DNA of 64,000 nucleotides, from the NCBI GenBank assembly GCA_913055625.1, contig CAJXJW010000001.1:62001-126000 (forward strand). Reading direction: 5' to 3'. This document shows, one piece after another, positions 17,486-28,368 of the stretch. Position 1 is the stretch's first letter, and every line of letters starts with the position of its first letter. The stretch is from an uncultured Pseudomonadota bacterium. Its GTDB lineage: Bacteria > Pseudomonadota > Gammaproteobacteria > Steroidobacterales > Woeseiaceae. A program made the translations under genes and the position numbers. A model generated the notes under the pieces. The model had not been told where the DNA came from. It made no database searches and saw only the letters and a program-made list of their open reading frames with translations.

Positions 17486-18975
17486 GCGTGCCGGCCCGAC
17501 ACGTGCCAGGTTCGCAACACCTCGACGGCCTGCTCGCCGGGATCACCGACGCGCCGCCGGTGCCCGTAACGGGCCTCACCGACGACAGCCGGCGCGTGCA
17601 CGAAGGCAGCCTGTTCGTCGCGCGGCAGGGTGCGACGCACCACGGCCTGGACTTCGTCGACGCCGTTGCCGCCGCCGGTGCGGCGGCGGTGCTTACCGAC
17701 AGAAACCACCAGCCGGAAAGGAAGCCGGCCATCCCGATCATCGCGATCGACAACCTGGAGTACCGGGTCGGCGAGATCGCGGATCGCTGGTACGGCGCGC
17801 CGTCGGCGGACCTGCGCGTGACCGGCGTGACCGGGACGAACGGCAAGACCACGGTTGCGTGGCTGGCCGCGCAGTGCTTTACGCGGCTCGGCCTTCCCTG
17901 CGGCTACTCCGGCACGGTCGGCTACGGGCTCGGCGAATTGCGTGGCGGCGACGGCATGACGTCGCCCGGCGTCATCGAGACGCATGCGCGGCTCGCGGAA
18001 TTTCGCGATGCCGGTGCAGCGTGCGCCGCGATCGAAGTGTCCTCGCACGCGCTCGTGCAGCGCCGCGTCGACGGCGTTCGTTTCGACGCGGCGATACTCA
18101 CGAACCTGACGCGCGATCACCTCGACTATCACGGCGACATGGCGGCTTATGCCGACGCCAAGGCACGCCTGTTCCGGGAGCACGGTCCCCGGAACAGCAT
18201 CGTCAACATCGACTCGGCGTTCGGCGCCCGTTTCGCCGCCGAGCTCGGTGAGCGAGCGATCGCCGTATCGACCCGCGAGATGCCGTCCGGTAATCGCGGC
18301 GTCCGGCTTGCCGTGCAGTCGGCGGTGGCGGACGGCACGCAGGTCCTGGCGACGTCGGCGGCGGGCGACGTTGAATTCCTGCTGCCGCTGGTCGGCGAGT
18401 TCAATGTCGCCAACGCGGCATGCGTGTTCGGGCTGCTGCTGGCCAACGGCATCCTGCTCGACGATGCCGCGGACGCGTTGGCGGGCGTATCGGCGCCGCC
18501 CGGACGGCTGCAAAGGGTGCCGGCTGCCGGTCCTGCCGTGTACATCGACTACGCGCACACGCCCGATGCGCTGCAGCAGGTGCTGTCCGCCCTGCGGCCG
18601 CATACCGCAGGCCGTCTCTGGTGCGTGTTCGGCTGCGGCGGTGATCGCGACGCCGGAAAGCGCCCGCAGATGGGCCGCGTCGCCGCGGCGTTCGCCGACC
18701 GGGTCGTGGTGACGAACGACAACCCGCGGTCGGAGGATCCCACCGCGATCATCGGCGCAATCCTGCGGGGCATCGGTGACGATGCCCGGCCGGACGTGAT
18801 CGAAGATCGCGCAGCCGCCATCGCCTGGACGATCGACCGTGCCGGCGACGACGACGTAGTTCTCATTGCCGGCAAGGGCCACGAGACCTGCCAGCACATC
18901 GGCGCTCGCCAGGTCCCGTTTTCAGACTACGCGGTCGCCGCCGCGGCGCTCGGCGTCGACGGGGGTAGCGCATGA
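17482..18975 (+). CDS. murE: UDP-MurNAc-tripeptide synthetase MurE (meso-DAP adding)
   Basis: MurE adds the third residue of the stem peptide in the cytoplasm. From the ATG at 17482 the protein is 497 aa with three Mur-ligase domains. The ATP loop is GVTGTNGKTT, followed by the GYSGTVGYG and EVSSHAL blocks. The specificity motif DNPR in VVVTNDNPRSEDP indicates meso-diaminopimelate rather than lysine. It overlaps ftsI and murF by 4 bp each. Confidence 0.97.
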   Translation: MSVPARHVPGSQHLDGLLAGITDAPPVPVTGLTDDSRRVHEGSLFVARQGATHHGLDFVDAVAAAGAAAVLTDRNHQPERKPAIPIIAIDNLEYRVGEIADRWYGAPSADLRVTGVTGTNGKTTVAWLAAQCFTRLGLPCGYSGTVGYGLGELRGGDGMTSPGVIETHARLAEFRDAGAACAAIEVSSHALVQRRVDGVRFDAAILTNLTRDHLDYHGDMAAYADAKARLFREHGPRNSIVNIDSAFGARFAAELGERAIAVSTREMPSGNRGVRLAVQSAVADGTQVLATSAAGDVEFLLPLVGEFNVANAACVFGLLLANGILLDDAADALAGVSAPPGRLQRVPAAGPAVYIDYAHTPDALQQVLSALRPHTAGRLWCVFGCGGDRDAGKRPQMGRVAAAFADRVVVTNDNPRSEDPTAIIGAILRGIGDDARPDVIEDRAAAIAWTIDRAGDDDVVLIAGKGHETCQHIGARQVPFSDYAVAAAALGVDGGSA

Positions 18976-20327
18976 TGGCCATGCTGTCCGTCGCCGCGGA
19001 GTACGCAAAGGGGACACTGGTCGGGGCCGACCGGCTGTTCGAGGGCGTCAGCACCGACACGCGTTCCATACGTTCCGGTGAGCTGTTTGTCGCGCTGCAG
19101 GGCCCGAATTTCGACGGCGCGGACTACGTCGGCGTGGCTGCGAAGCAGGGCGCCGCGGGTGCGCTCGTCGCGCGCCGCACCGGCGACGACCTCGCCCAGA
19201 TCACCGTCGACGACACACGCGCCGCGCTGGGCCGGCTGGCCGCCGCCTGGCGCCATCGGCAATCGGCCGTGGTCGTGGGCATCACGGGCAGCAACGGCAA
19301 GACGACGCTGAAGGAAATGACGGCGGCCTGTCTTGCGGAAGCGGCGCCGACGCTCGCGACCGAAGGCAACCTGAACAACGACATCGGCATGCCGCTGATG
19401 ATGACGCGCATCAACGAGACGCACCGCTACGCGGTACTGGAGATGGGCGCGAACCATGCCGGAGAGATCGCGTACCTCTGCGGCCTCGCGGAGCCGGATG
19501 TCGTCGCCATCACGAACGCGGCAAACGTACACATCGAGGGCTTCGGGTCGGTCGAGGGCGTTGCACGCGCCAAGGGCGAGATCCTGCAGGGCAGGGCGCG
19601 CCCGGGTGTCGCCGTCCTGAACGCGGACGACGACTACTTCGACTACTGGCGCGGCCTCGCCGCCGACGTCGAACTGCTCAGCTTCGGGTTCGGCGAGTCC
19701 GCCGACGTGCGGGCGTTCGACGTACAGGCCTCGGGCGCGGGCTCGCAATTCAAACTGTCGCTGCCGGCGGAAGACGTGGAGATCAATCTCGCGCTGCCGG
19801 GCCGGCACAATGTTCGCAACGCGTGTGCGGCCGCCGCGATTGCCACCGCACTCGGCATCGCGCCGGCGCGCATACAGGCAGGTCTCGAGAAGGTCCGCCC
19901 CGTGCGCGGTCGCTTGCAGCCCACGCCCGGCCCCGGCGGCGCGACGGTCTACAACGACACTTACAACGCGAATCCGCCGAGTGTCGTCGCCGCGGCGACA
20001 TTCCTCGCGTCACTGCCGGGCCGCAACGTCTTCGTACTCGGCGACATGGGGGAGCTCGGTCCCGAAGCGGAGTACTTGCACGAGGAAGTCGGTGCAGCGA
20101 TTCGTAACGCGGGCGTCGATGCGCTGTACGCGCTCGGCGAGCTCTCGCGCCGCGCGGTCGAGGCGTTCGGCGACAACGCGGCCTGGTTTGCGGACGCCGA
20201 TGCGCTGAGTGCTGCATTGCTCCCGTCGCTCGACGGCGAGACGAACGTGCTCGTCAAGGGGTCGCGCTTCATGCGCATGGAGCGCGTCGTCGACGCGTTG
20301 CAGGCCGCGGCCGGGGAGGGTGCCTGA
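18972..20327 (+). CDS. murF: UDP-MurNAc-tripeptide-D-Ala-D-Ala ligase MurF
   Basis: MurF attaches D-Ala-D-Ala to complete the pentapeptide precursor. The 451-aa protein has the Mur-ligase loop [26 protein letters not shown] and [10 protein letters not shown] in the central domain, and [12 protein letters not shown] with LGDMGELG in the C-terminal domain, all typical of MurF. The dipeptide substrate is made by DdlB, encoded downstream. One base separates it from mraY. Confidence 0.97.
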   Translation: MMAMLSVAAEYAKGTLVGADRLFEGVSTDTRSIRSGELFVALQGPNFDGADYVGVAAKQGAAGALVARRTGDDLAQITVDDTRAALGRLAAAWRHRQSAVVVGITGSNGKTTLKEMTAACLAEAAPTLATEGNLNNDIGMPLMMTRINETHRYAVLEMGANHAGEIAYLCGLAEPDVVAITNAANVHIEGFGSVEGVARAKGEILQGRARPGVAVLNADDDYFDYWRGLAADVELLSFGFGESADVRAFDVQASGAGSQFKLSLPAEDVEINLALPGRHNVRNACAAAAIATALGIAPARIQAGLEKVRPVRGRLQPTPGPGGATVYNDTYNANPPSVVAAATFLASLPGRNVFVLGDMGELGPEAEYLHEEVGAAIRNAGVDALYALGELSRRAVEAFGDNAAWFADADALSAALLPSLDGETNVLVKGSRFMRMERVVDALQAAAGEGA

Positions 20328-20328
20328 C

Positions 20329-21411
20329 ATGCTCCTGTACCTGACGAACTATCTCGCGCAGTTCGAGTCCGGCTTCAACGTCTTCAACTACCTGACGATG
20401 CGGGCGATCCTCGGGGCGTTGACCGCCCTCGTGCTGTGCTTTGTCGTCGGCCCGCGAATGATCAAGCGCTTGTCGGTCAACCAGGTCGGCCAGCCGATCC
20501 GCGAGGACGGCCCGGTGACGCACCTGCCGAAAGCCGGTACGCCGACCATGGGCGGTGCGCTCATTCTCACCGCCATTGCCGTCAGCACGCTGCTCTGGGC
20601 GGACCTGCAGAACCACTTCGTCTGGATCGTGTTGCTGGTCACGCTGGCGTTCGGCGCGATCGGCTACGTCGACGACTACAGGAAACTCGTATTGCAAAAC
20701 CCGGCCGGCATTTCGGCGGGGCAGAAAATCTTCTGGCAGTCTGCTGCGGCGATCTCCGCAGCCATTGCTTTGTACGTCACGGCGACCGACGACGTTTCGA
20801 CGTCGTTGCTGATCCCGTACTTCAAGGACCTGGCCCTTCCCCTGGGCGTTTTCCAGGTCGTCGTGACGTACTTCTTTATTGTCGGCTTTTCGAACGCGGT
20901 CAACCTGACCGACGGTCTCGATGGCCTCGCGATCATGCCGTCGGTGCTCGTCGGCGGCGCGCTCGGCGTCTTTGCCTACGTGACGGGCAATGTGAACTTC
21001 TCGAACTATCTCGGCATCCCCTACGTCGCCGGGACGGGCGAGATCCTCGTTTTCTGCGCCGCGCTGGCCGGCGCGGGCCTGGGTTTTCTGTGGTTCAACA
21101 CGTACCCGGCACAGGTCTTCATGGGCGACATCGGTGCGCTCGCGCTCGGCGCCGCGCTCGGCGTCGTCGCCGTCGTCGTCCGCCAGGAGCTGGTGCTGGC
21201 GATCATGGGCGGTGTGTTCGTCGTCGAAACGCTCTCCGTCATGATCCAGGTCGCCTCGTTCAAGCTGACGGGCAAGCGCGTGTTTCGCATGGCGCCGATC
21301 CATCATCATTTCGAGCTGAAGGGCTGGGCCGAGCCGAAAGTCATCGTGCGCTTCTGGATCATCACGGTCATCCTCGTGCTGGTCGGCCTCGCGAGCCTGA
21401 AGATCCGATGA
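20329..21411 (+). CDS. mraY: Phospho-N-acetylmuramoyl-pentapeptide transferase MraY
   Basis: MraY makes lipid I by transferring phospho-MurNAc-pentapeptide to undecaprenyl phosphate. The product is 360 aa, identical in length to E. coli MraY, with about ten membrane segments. The active-site motifs are [18 protein letters not shown] and the late [20 protein letters not shown] lies near the N-terminus. The ATG at 20329 is fixed by the spacing to murF; upstream frame is not MraY-like. It overlaps murD by 4 bp. Confidence 0.97.
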   Translation: MLLYLTNYLAQFESGFNVFNYLTMRAILGALTALVLCFVVGPRMIKRLSVNQVGQPIREDGPVTHLPKAGTPTMGGALILTAIAVSTLLWADLQNHFVWIVLLVTLAFGAIGYVDDYRKLVLQNPAGISAGQKIFWQSAAAISAAIALYVTATDDVSTSLLIPYFKDLALPLGVFQVVVTYFFIVGFSNAVNLTDGLDGLAIMPSVLVGGALGVFAYVTGNVNFSNYLGIPYVAGTGEILVFCAALAGAGLGFLWFNTYPAQVFMGDIGALALGAALGVVAVVVRQELVLAIMGGVFVVETLSVMIQVASFKLTGKRVFRMAPIHHHFELKGWAEPKVIVRFWIITVILVLVGLASLKIR

Positions 21412-22745
21412 GCGCCGTCCGCAAAACCCGCCGCAAGGACCTGGTCGTGGGGCTCGGCGCCACCGGCCTGTCGATTGCCCGCTACCTCGCACGCAACGGG
21501 CAGGACGCGATCTATTGCGACACCCGCGAGGCGCCGCCGGGACTGGACGACCTGCGCGCGCTCGTGCCGGACGCGGACATTCGGCTCGGCGACCCGAAGA
21601 TTCCGGCGGGCGTGGCGCGCGTCATCGCGTCGCCCGGCGTGCCGGCGAGTCACCCGCTGTTCGCCAGGGCACGTAAACGCGGCATCGAAGTCGTCAGTGA
21701 CATCGAGCTGTTCGCGTCGGAGGCCGAAGCGCCGTTCGTGGCCATTACCGGGTCGAATGGGAAGAGCACGGTGACGACCCTCGTCGCGATGATGTGCGAG
21801 GCAGCCGGCCGCCGCGTGAAGGCCGGCGGCAACCTCGGTGAGCCGGCGCTCGACCTGCTGACCGGCGAAGTTCCCGACGTCTACGTGCTGGAGCTGTCGA
21901 GTTTCCAGCTGCAGCGCACCGCACACCTGCCCGCGGCCGTGTCCGTGCTGCTGAATATCTCCGCCGACCATCTCGACTGGCACGCCGACGAGGCCGAGTA
22001 CCGAGAAGCGAAGTACCGCGTGTACGGCCAGGCCGTCGCGGCCGTGTACAACCGCGAGGACGCCGAGGCGAGCCGGCGCGCCGCGGGCGCCGAACGCACG
22101 ATCAGCTTTGGCCTCGACGAGCCCGCGGAGGGCCAGTACGGCATACGCGTCGTCGACGGGACGCCATTCCTCGCCCGCGGCGGTGAACCGCTGCTCGCGA
22201 CCGCGGAACTCGCCCTGATCGGCACGCACAACCAGGCGAATGCGCTGGCGGCGCTGGCCGCCGGGGAACTCGCCGGTCTTCCGGTTGCCCCGATGCTGCA
22301 GGTGCTGACCGAGTTCCCGGGCCTGCCGCACCGCATGCAGCGCGTGGCGACGCGACGGGGCGTCGATTTCGTCAACGACTCGAAGGCGACGAACGTGGCC
22401 GCCGCGATCGCGTCGATTCGGAGCCTTAAGGGCGACCTCGTGTTGATCGCCGGCGGTGTCGGCAAGGGCGCTACGTTCGAGGAGCTCGGCGCCGCGCTCG
22501 AAGGCCGCCTGCGCGCCGCCGTGCTGATCGGCGAGAGCGCGCCCGCCATCGAGGCCGCGCTGGACACCGTCAAGCCGGTGTACGTCGCGGCGGACATGGA
22601 CGACGCCGTCGAGCGCGCCGCCGCGTTCGCCGAGAAGGGCGACACGGTACTGCTGGCGCCGGCGTGCGCGAGCTTCGACATGTTCGCGAACTACGGTGCG
22701 CGCGGCGAGGCGTTCGCCGCGGCGGTCCGGGGGCTGGGCCGATGA
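21408..22745 (+). CDS. murD: UDP-MurNAc-L-Ala-D-glutamate ligase MurD
   Basis: MurD adds D-Glu as second residue of the stem peptide. The 445-aa protein starts with a Rossmann-like domain ([15 protein letters not shown]), then the ATP loop [29 protein letters not shown] and the C-terminal [10 protein letters not shown] and LIAGGVGKG blocks typical of MurD. It overlaps mraY and ftsW by 4 bp each. Confidence 0.97.
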   Translation: MSAVRKTRRKDLVVGLGATGLSIARYLARNGQDAIYCDTREAPPGLDDLRALVPDADIRLGDPKIPAGVARVIASPGVPASHPLFARARKRGIEVVSDIELFASEAEAPFVAITGSNGKSTVTTLVAMMCEAAGRRVKAGGNLGEPALDLLTGEVPDVYVLELSSFQLQRTAHLPAAVSVLLNISADHLDWHADEAEYREAKYRVYGQAVAAVYNREDAEASRRAAGAERTISFGLDEPAEGQYGIRVVDGTPFLARGGEPLLATAELALIGTHNQANALAALAAGELAGLPVAPMLQVLTEFPGLPHRMQRVATRRGVDFVNDSKATNVAAAIASIRSLKGDLVLIAGGVGKGATFEELGAALEGRLRAAVLIGESAPAIEAALDTVKPVYVAADMDDAVERAAAFAEKGDTVLLAPACASFDMFANYGARGEAFAAAVRGLGR

Positions 22746-23962
22746 GCGCCGCCGGCATGCTGTTTCCGTTCCCGGCCCGGCTGCGCGTTTCGCTGCAGGT
22801 CGACCCGGTCCTGCTGGCCATCGCGTCCACGCTGCTGCTGGGGGGGCTCGTGATCCTGGCCTCGGCGTCCATCGCGCTCTCGGACAAAGCCACGGGCGAC
22901 CCGTTCTTCTATGTCGAGCGCCAGCTCGTCGCGGCGGTTATCGGCGTCGTCGGCGGCATTGTCTGCCTGCACATTCCGATGCAGGCCTGGCGCACACTGG
23001 GACCGTTGCTGCTGCTGGCCGGCCTGGCGCTCCTGCTGCTCGTGCTGCTGCCCGGCGTCGGCTACGAAGTGAACGGCAGCCGCCGCTGGATCCGCTTCGG
23101 CATCATGAATCTTCAGGTGTCGGAGCCCGCGCGTCTGTGCTTCATCATCTACCTCGCCGGCTACATGGTCCGCCGCAACAAGTCGCTGCGCGAGGAATTC
23201 GGCGGCTTCCTGCGCCCGATGTTCGTCATCATGCTGGCCTGCGTCGCGCTGCTTGCGGAGCCCGACTTCGGCGCGGCCGTGGTGCTGCTTGCCACGACGC
23301 TGACGATGCTGTTCGTCGCCGGCGCCCGGATACGGGACTTCCTGCTGTTCTTCGTGGTCGCGGTCATCGGCATGGCCATGCTCGCGGTCGCGTCCCCGTA
23401 CCGCATGAAGCGGCTGACCGGCTTCCTGGACCCGTGGGCCGACCCGTTTGCGTCCGGTTTCCAGCTCACCCAGTCGCTGATCGCAATCGGCCGCGGTGAA
23501 TGGCTCGGCGTCGGCCTGGGCAACAGTGTGCAGAAACTGTTCTACCTGCCGGAAGCGCACACGGACTTCGTGTTCGCCGTGTTTGCGGAGGAGTTCGGCC
23601 TGCTCGGATCGCTGCTGCTCGTCGGCCTGTTTCTCGCGTTGCTCTGGCGTATTTACCGGCTGGCGATTCGCGCGTATAACGCCGACCGATTCTTCGAGTC
23701 GTACATCGCCATTGGCCTCGGTACCTGGCTCGGACTCCAGACATTCATCAATCTCGGCGTGAACATGGGTTTGCTGCCGACGAAGGGCCTTACCTTGCCC
23801 CTGATCAGCTACGGGCGCAGCAGCCTGATCATGACGCTCATCGCGATATCGCTGTTGCTGCGCATTCATCACGAACTGGTCGTCGACGCGAAACCGGTCA
23901 ATCGCGCGGGCGCGACCGGCAACCCGGCGAAGAAGACGGCCCGCCGGAGGGCACGCCAGTGA
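22742..23962 (+). CDS. ftsW: Peptidoglycan glycosyltransferase FtsW (SEDS family)
   Basis: FtsW polymerises lipid II at the septum as partner of FtsI. The 406-aa SEDS protein has about ten membrane segments. Family hallmarks are the large periplasmic loop with LTQSLIAIGRGEWLGVGLGNSVQKLFYLPEA split by a conserved Glu/Asp region (HTDFVFAV) and the late PTKGLTLPLISYGRSS. The C-terminus is basic ([10 protein letters not shown]). The ATG at 22742 overlaps the murD stop by 4 bp. Confidence 0.96.
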   Translation: MSAAGMLFPFPARLRVSLQVDPVLLAIASTLLLGGLVILASASIALSDKATGDPFFYVERQLVAAVIGVVGGIVCLHIPMQAWRTLGPLLLLAGLALLLLVLLPGVGYEVNGSRRWIRFGIMNLQVSEPARLCFIIYLAGYMVRRNKSLREEFGGFLRPMFVIMLACVALLAEPDFGAAVVLLATTLTMLFVAGARIRDFLLFFVVAVIGMAMLAVASPYRMKRLTGFLDPWADPFASGFQLTQSLIAIGRGEWLGVGLGNSVQKLFYLPEAHTDFVFAVFAEEFGLLGSLLLVGLFLALLWRIYRLAIRAYNADRFFESYIAIGLGTWLGLQTFINLGVNMGLLPTKGLTLPLISYGRSSLIMTLIAISLLLRIHHELVVDAKPVNRAGATGNPAKKTARRRARQ

Positions 23963-25047
23963 GCGCGCGGCCGATCCTGATCATGGCGGGCGGCACCGGC
24001 GGCCACGTGTTCCCCGCGCTGGCCGTGGCGAACGCGTTGCGCGCGCAGGGACAGGACGTCGTGTGGCTCGGCACGCGCGCCGGCATCGAGGCGCGCATCG
24101 TGCCCGCGGCCGGCATCGACATCGAATGGGTCGGCGTGACCGGCCTGCGGCGCAAGGGCGGCCTCGCGTGGCTGCGCGCCCCGTTCACGCTGGCCCGTGC
24201 GATCACGCAGGCCGTCGGCATCCTGAGGCGCCGTCGCCCGGCCGCCGTGCTCGGCATGGGCGGTTTCGCGAGCGGACCCGGCGGCGTTGCCGCCTGGCTG
24301 ACCCGGCGCCCGCTCGTCATCCACGAACAAAATGCGGCCGCTGGCCTTACCAACCGACTTCTGGCGCGTCTTGCCCGGGTTGTGCTGCAAGCCTTCCCGG
24401 GCAGTTTTTCCGCCCGAGTCGGCGCCGAAACGGTCGGCAACCCGGTGCGCCCGGCGATCGCGGCCGTCGCACCGCCGGCCGAACGCTACGCGCGGCGCGA
24501 AGGGCCCCTGCGGCTCCTGGTGCTCGGCGGCAGCCAGGGCGCGCTCGCGCTGAATCGTACCGTGCCGGCGGCGCTGGCGTTGCTGCCGGCGGCGGAACGT
24601 CCCACGGTCCGGCACCAGTGCGGCGAGAAAACCGCGGACACGGCGCGCGAGGCCTACGCGGATGCCGGCGTCGACGTGGCGCTGGAAACCTTCATCGAGG
24701 ACATGGCCGAGGCGTACGCGTGGGCCGACCTGGTCGTGTGCCGCGCCGGCGCGCTAACCGTGGCGGAACTCTGCGCGGTCGGGCTGCCGGCCGTGTTCGT
24801 GCCGTACCCGGGTGCCGTCGATGACCACCAGACCGCGAATGCGACGCCGCTGGCCCGCGCGGGTGCCGCCGAGATCGTGCAGGAGCACGGATTGAGTGAC
24901 CGATCGTTGGCGGACGTGTTGTCGCGCTGGCTCCGCGGCCGCTCGCCGCTGGCGGCCTGCGCGGACAAGGCGCGGGCACTGGCCGTGCCGGATTCGTTGT
25001 CGCGCATCACGGCAGTGGTGCTGGAACAGGCGGGGGTGCCGGCATGA
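23959..25047 (+). CDS. murG: UDP-GlcNAc: lipid I GlcNAc transferase MurG
   Basis: MurG converts lipid I to lipid II at the cytoplasmic face of the membrane. The 362-aa GT28 protein has the N-terminal [16 protein letters not shown] loop, [27 protein letters not shown], and the C-terminal [11 protein letters not shown] and [15 protein letters not shown]-sugar site. The start is GTG and overlaps ftsW by 4 bp. Confidence 0.97.
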   Translation: MSARPILIMAGGTGGHVFPALAVANALRAQGQDVVWLGTRAGIEARIVPAAGIDIEWVGVTGLRRKGGLAWLRAPFTLARAITQAVGILRRRRPAAVLGMGGFASGPGGVAAWLTRRPLVIHEQNAAAGLTNRLLARLARVVLQAFPGSFSARVGAETVGNPVRPAIAAVAPPAERYARREGPLRLLVLGGSQGALALNRTVPAALALLPAAERPTVRHQCGEKTADTAREAYADAGVDVALETFIEDMAEAYAWADLVVCRAGALTVAELCAVGLPAVFVPYPGAVDDHQTANATPLARAGAAEIVQEHGLSDRSLADVLSRWLRGRSPLAACADKARALAVPDSLSRITAVVLEQAGVPA

Positions 25048-26471
25048 TCAGCAAAATGCGGCGTATCCACACCGTCCACTTCATCGGCATCGGAGGATCC
25101 GGCATGTCGGGCATCGCCGAGGTGATGCTGAGCCTGGGCTACGCGGTCCAGGGTTCCGACCTGAAACCGAACAAGCAGACCCGGCGCCTGGAAGGGCTGG
25201 GCGCCTCCGTCTTCATCGGCCACGCTGCGGACAACATCCAGGACGCCGACGCCGTCGTCGTCTCCAGCGCGGTCGATGAAACCAATCCGGAAGTGCAGGC
25301 CGCGCGCAACGCACTGATGCCGATCGTGCAGCGTGCCGAGATGCTCGCCGAGCTGATGCGCTTCCGCTACTCGATCGCGGTGTCCGGGACGCACGGCAAG
25401 ACGACGACCACGAGTCTCGTCGCGAGCGTGCTCGCCGAAGGCGGCCTCGACCCGACGTTCGTCATCGGCGGTCGCCTGAAGAGCGCGGACGCGAATGCGC
25501 GTCTCGGGCAGGGCGAGTACCTCGTGGCCGAGGCCGACGAGTCGGACGCGTCCTTCAAGCACCTGAAGCCGATGCTGGCGATCGTGACGAACATCGATGC
25601 CGACCACATGTCGACCTATGATGGCGACATCCATCGCCTGCGGGCCGGCTTCGTCGAGTTCCTGCACAACCTGCCGTTCTACGGTCTTGCGGTCGTATGC
25701 ATCGACGACCCCGGCGTGAACGCGATCGTGGGCGACATCGGCCGCTCGGTGATGACCTACGGGCTCGCCGACGGTGCCGACGTGCGTGCCGAGGACATCC
25801 GCTTCGACGGCGGCCTGACCCGGTTTCGCGCGATCCGTGCCTACGGCCGGCCACCGCTCGAGGTGGCCCTGCGGCTGCCCGGCCTGCACAACGTCCGCAA
25901 CGCGCTGGCGGCGATCGCCGTCGCCGACGAGCTGCAGGTGAGCGACGATGCCATCGTCGCCGCGCTGTCGCGCTTCGAGGGTATCGACCGCCGTTTCCAG
26001 AACCTGGGCGAGATTTCGACCGGCGCCGGGTCGGTCATGCTGATCGACGACTATGGCCACCACCCGACTGAGATCGCCGCGACGCTGGCAGCGGCGCGCG
26101 CGGGCTGGCCCGGGCGCCGCGTGGTGCTGGTTTTCCAGCCGCACCGCTTCACGCGCACGCGCGACCTGATGGACGATTTCGCCACGGTGTTGTCCGAGGC
26201 GGACGTGCCGATCGTGCTCGACGTCTACGCGGCCGGCGAGGCACCGATTCCCGGTGCGGACGGCCGGGCTATCGCGCGGGCGATCCGCTCGCGCGGCGCG
26301 GCCGAACCGGTTTTCGTCGAGACGCTGGACGAACTCGAGCCGGTGCTGCGCGACGTGCTCGAGGACGAGGACCTGCTGTTGACGATGGGTGCCGGCGACA
26401 TCGGGGCGTACGCCGCGACCCTGCCGGAGCGCCTGAAGAAGCGCTCCAAGCGATTCAAGGTGCACTCGTGA
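25044..26471 (+). CDS. murC: UDP-MurNAc-L-alanine ligase MurC
   Basis: MurC adds the first amino acid, L-Ala, to UDP-MurNAc. The 475-aa protein has the N-terminal [16 protein letters not shown], the ATP loop [22 protein letters not shown], and the late [13 protein letters not shown] and FQPHRFTRT motifs. Length is typical. It overlaps murG and murB by 4 bp. The ligases occur here in the order E, F, D, C, as in E. coli. Confidence 0.97.
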   Translation: MISKMRRIHTVHFIGIGGSGMSGIAEVMLSLGYAVQGSDLKPNKQTRRLEGLGASVFIGHAADNIQDADAVVVSSAVDETNPEVQAARNALMPIVQRAEMLAELMRFRYSIAVSGTHGKTTTTSLVASVLAEGGLDPTFVIGGRLKSADANARLGQGEYLVAEADESDASFKHLKPMLAIVTNIDADHMSTYDGDIHRLRAGFVEFLHNLPFYGLAVVCIDDPGVNAIVGDIGRSVMTYGLADGADVRAEDIRFDGGLTRFRAIRAYGRPPLEVALRLPGLHNVRNALAAIAVADELQVSDDAIVAALSRFEGIDRRFQNLGEISTGAGSVMLIDDYGHHPTEIAATLAAARAGWPGRRVVLVFQPHRFTRTRDLMDDFATVLSEADVPIVLDVYAAGEAPIPGADGRAIARAIRSRGAAEPVFVETLDELEPVLRDVLEDEDLLLTMGAGDIGAYAATLPERLKKRSKRFKVHS

Positions 26472-27367
26472 TGACCGCGGCCACGGAAATCCCGGTGCAG
26501 GGGCAGCTGCTGCATAACGAGCCGATGAGCCGGCACACGTCGCTGCGCGTCGGCGGCCCGGCCGAACTGTACTTCGTGCCGGCGAGTCTCGGGGACCTGC
26601 AGCATTTCCTGCGCGAGCTCGACGAGGACACGCCGGTGTACTGGTTCGGGACGGGCACGAATCTGCTGATCCGCGACGGCGGGCTGCGCGGGGTCGTGAT
26701 CGCGGCGATGAAGGCGCTGCGTGACCTGGAGCGCGTCGACCCCTACGTGGTGCGCGCGGGCGCCGGCGTGCCGTGCACGCAACTCGCGCGCCAGTGCATC
26801 CGCTGGGGGCTTGGCCCGTCCGAGTGGTTTGCGGGCATACCGGGCACGGTGGGCGGTGCGCTCGCGATGAATGCCGGCGCCCACGGCGGCGAGACCTGGA
26901 ACCACGTAATGTCGGTGAAGACGATCGACCGGCACGGCGAGATCCATGAGCGCGCGCCCGCCGAATACTCGGTCGGCTATCGCACCGTGCGCGGCCCGGC
27001 AAACGAGTGGTTCATCGAGGCGCTGCTGAAGTTCGAGGAGGGCGTCACCGGCAGCATGGAAACGCTGAACGCGATGCTGGAGCGCCGCAAGCGCACCCAG
27101 CCGCTCGGCCTGCCGAGCTGCGGGTCCGTGTTCCAGAACCCGGACGGCAATTTCGCGGCACGCCTCATCGAGTCGGCGGGGCTGAAGGGCTTCAGCATCG
27201 GCGGTGCGGAGATCTCGGACAAGCACGCGAATTTCGTCATCAACCGCGGTGACGCCACGGCGCGCGACGTGGAGACGCTCATCAAGCACATGCACCAGTC
27301 GGTCCTGGACATCCACGGCATCGACCTGCACCACGAAGTCCGCATCCTCGGGGAGAAGGCCCGGTGA
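26468..27367 (+). CDS. murB: UDP-N-acetylenolpyruvoylglucosamine reductase MurB
   Basis: MurB is the FAD enzyme that reduces enolpyruvyl-UDP-GlcNAc to UDP-MurNAc. The 299-aa product has [13 protein letters not shown] and [14 protein letters not shown] for FAD binding, [23 protein letters not shown] in SVGYRTVR, and the proton donor region SCGSVFQNP with a Ser in SCGSVF. The shorter length compared with E. coli MurB and the single loop pattern suggest the type II form. The start is GTG at 26468 with an ATG at 26471. Confidence 0.95.
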   Translation: MMTAATEIPVQGQLLHNEPMSRHTSLRVGGPAELYFVPASLGDLQHFLRELDEDTPVYWFGTGTNLLIRDGGLRGVVIAAMKALRDLERVDPYVVRAGAGVPCTQLARQCIRWGLGPSEWFAGIPGTVGGALAMNAGAHGGETWNHVMSVKTIDRHGEIHERAPAEYSVGYRTVRGPANEWFIEALLKFEEGVTGSMETLNAMLERRKRTQPLGLPSCGSVFQNPDGNFAARLIESAGLKGFSIGGAEISDKHANFVINRGDATARDVETLIKHMHQSVLDIHGIDLHHEVRILGEKAR

Positions 27368-28368
27368 GCGCCGTACCCGCCTCCGAGTCGCGCAACGCCG
27401 TGACGAGCGCGGAGTGCTTCGGACGCGTCGCGGTTCTGTACGGCGGCAATTCGAGCGAGCGCGCGGTGTCACTCGAGACCGGCAGGGCCGTGCTCGAAGC
27501 GTTGCTCACGCGCGGCGTGGACGCGCACGGCTGGGACCCGGCGGCGAAGGGGTTTCGCGATCTCGCCGACGCCGGCTTCGACCGCGCCTGGATCGCGTTG
27601 CACGGTCCGGGCGGCGAGGACGGTACGTTGCAGGGCGCCCTGGACTGGATCGGCATGCCGTACACCGGCAGCGGCGTGCTCGCCTCGGCGCTGGCGATGG
27701 ACAAGCTGCGCAGCAAGCACCTGTTCGCCGCGGCCGGTTTGCCGACGCCGGCGTTCCGGGTCGTCCACGACCACGACGACGCGCGCGCTGCCGCGAAAGC
27801 GCTCGGCCTGCCGCTCATCATCAAGCCGATCGGGCAGGGTTCCAGCGTCGGCATGAGCAAGGTCGAAACACCGGCCGCGCTGCCGGCGGCGATCGACGCC
27901 GCGCTGGCCTTTGGCGCGCCGGTACTCGCGGAAGCATGGATCTCTGGCGCGGAGCTCACGGTGGGCGTGCTGCAGGGCCGCGCGCTGCCGTCGATTCGTA
28001 TCGAGACGCCGAACGTCTTCTACGACTACCACGCGAAGTACGAATCCGACCAGACCCGCTACCACTGCCCGGGCACGTCGTCGGCGGACGAGGAAGCGCG
28101 TCTCGGCGAACTGGCGTTGCGGGCCTTCCGCGAGATCGGTTGCAGCGGCTGGGGACGTGTCGACTTCATGGCGGCGCCGGGCGGCGAGCCGCAGGTGCTC
28201 GAGATCAACACGGTGCCCGGCATGACGAGCCACAGCCTCGTGCCCATGGCCGCGGCTCACGCCGGCATGGATTTCGGCGAGCTGTGCTGGCGCATTCTCG
28301 AGACGAGCCTGCCGGCGGTCGCGACAGCGGAGCCGGAGCGGGCCAGGGAGGTCGTCAATGGCGCGTAA
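27364..28368 (+). CDS. ddlB: D-alanine-D-alanine ligase DdlB
   Basis: DdlB makes the D-Ala-D-Ala substrate of MurF. The 334-aa ATP-grasp protein has VLYGGNSSERAVSLETG, HGPGGEDGTLQGALDWIG split by the usual conserved Glu, PYTGSGVLASALAMDK, GSSVGMSKV, and the metal site EINTVPGMTSHSL. The start is GTG, overlapping murB by 4 bp; the stop overlaps ftsQ by 11 bp. Confidence 0.97.
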   Translation: MSAVPASESRNAVTSAECFGRVAVLYGGNSSERAVSLETGRAVLEALLTRGVDAHGWDPAAKGFRDLADAGFDRAWIALHGPGGEDGTLQGALDWIGMPYTGSGVLASALAMDKLRSKHLFAAAGLPTPAFRVVHDHDDARAAAKALGLPLIIKPIGQGSSVGMSKVETPAALPAAIDAALAFGAPVLAEAWISGAELTVGVLQGRALPSIRIETPNVFYDYHAKYESDQTRYHCPGTSSADEEARLGELALRAFREIGCSGWGRVDFMAAPGGEPQVLEINTVPGMTSHSLVPMAAAHAGMDFGELCWRILETSLPAVATAEPERAREVVNGA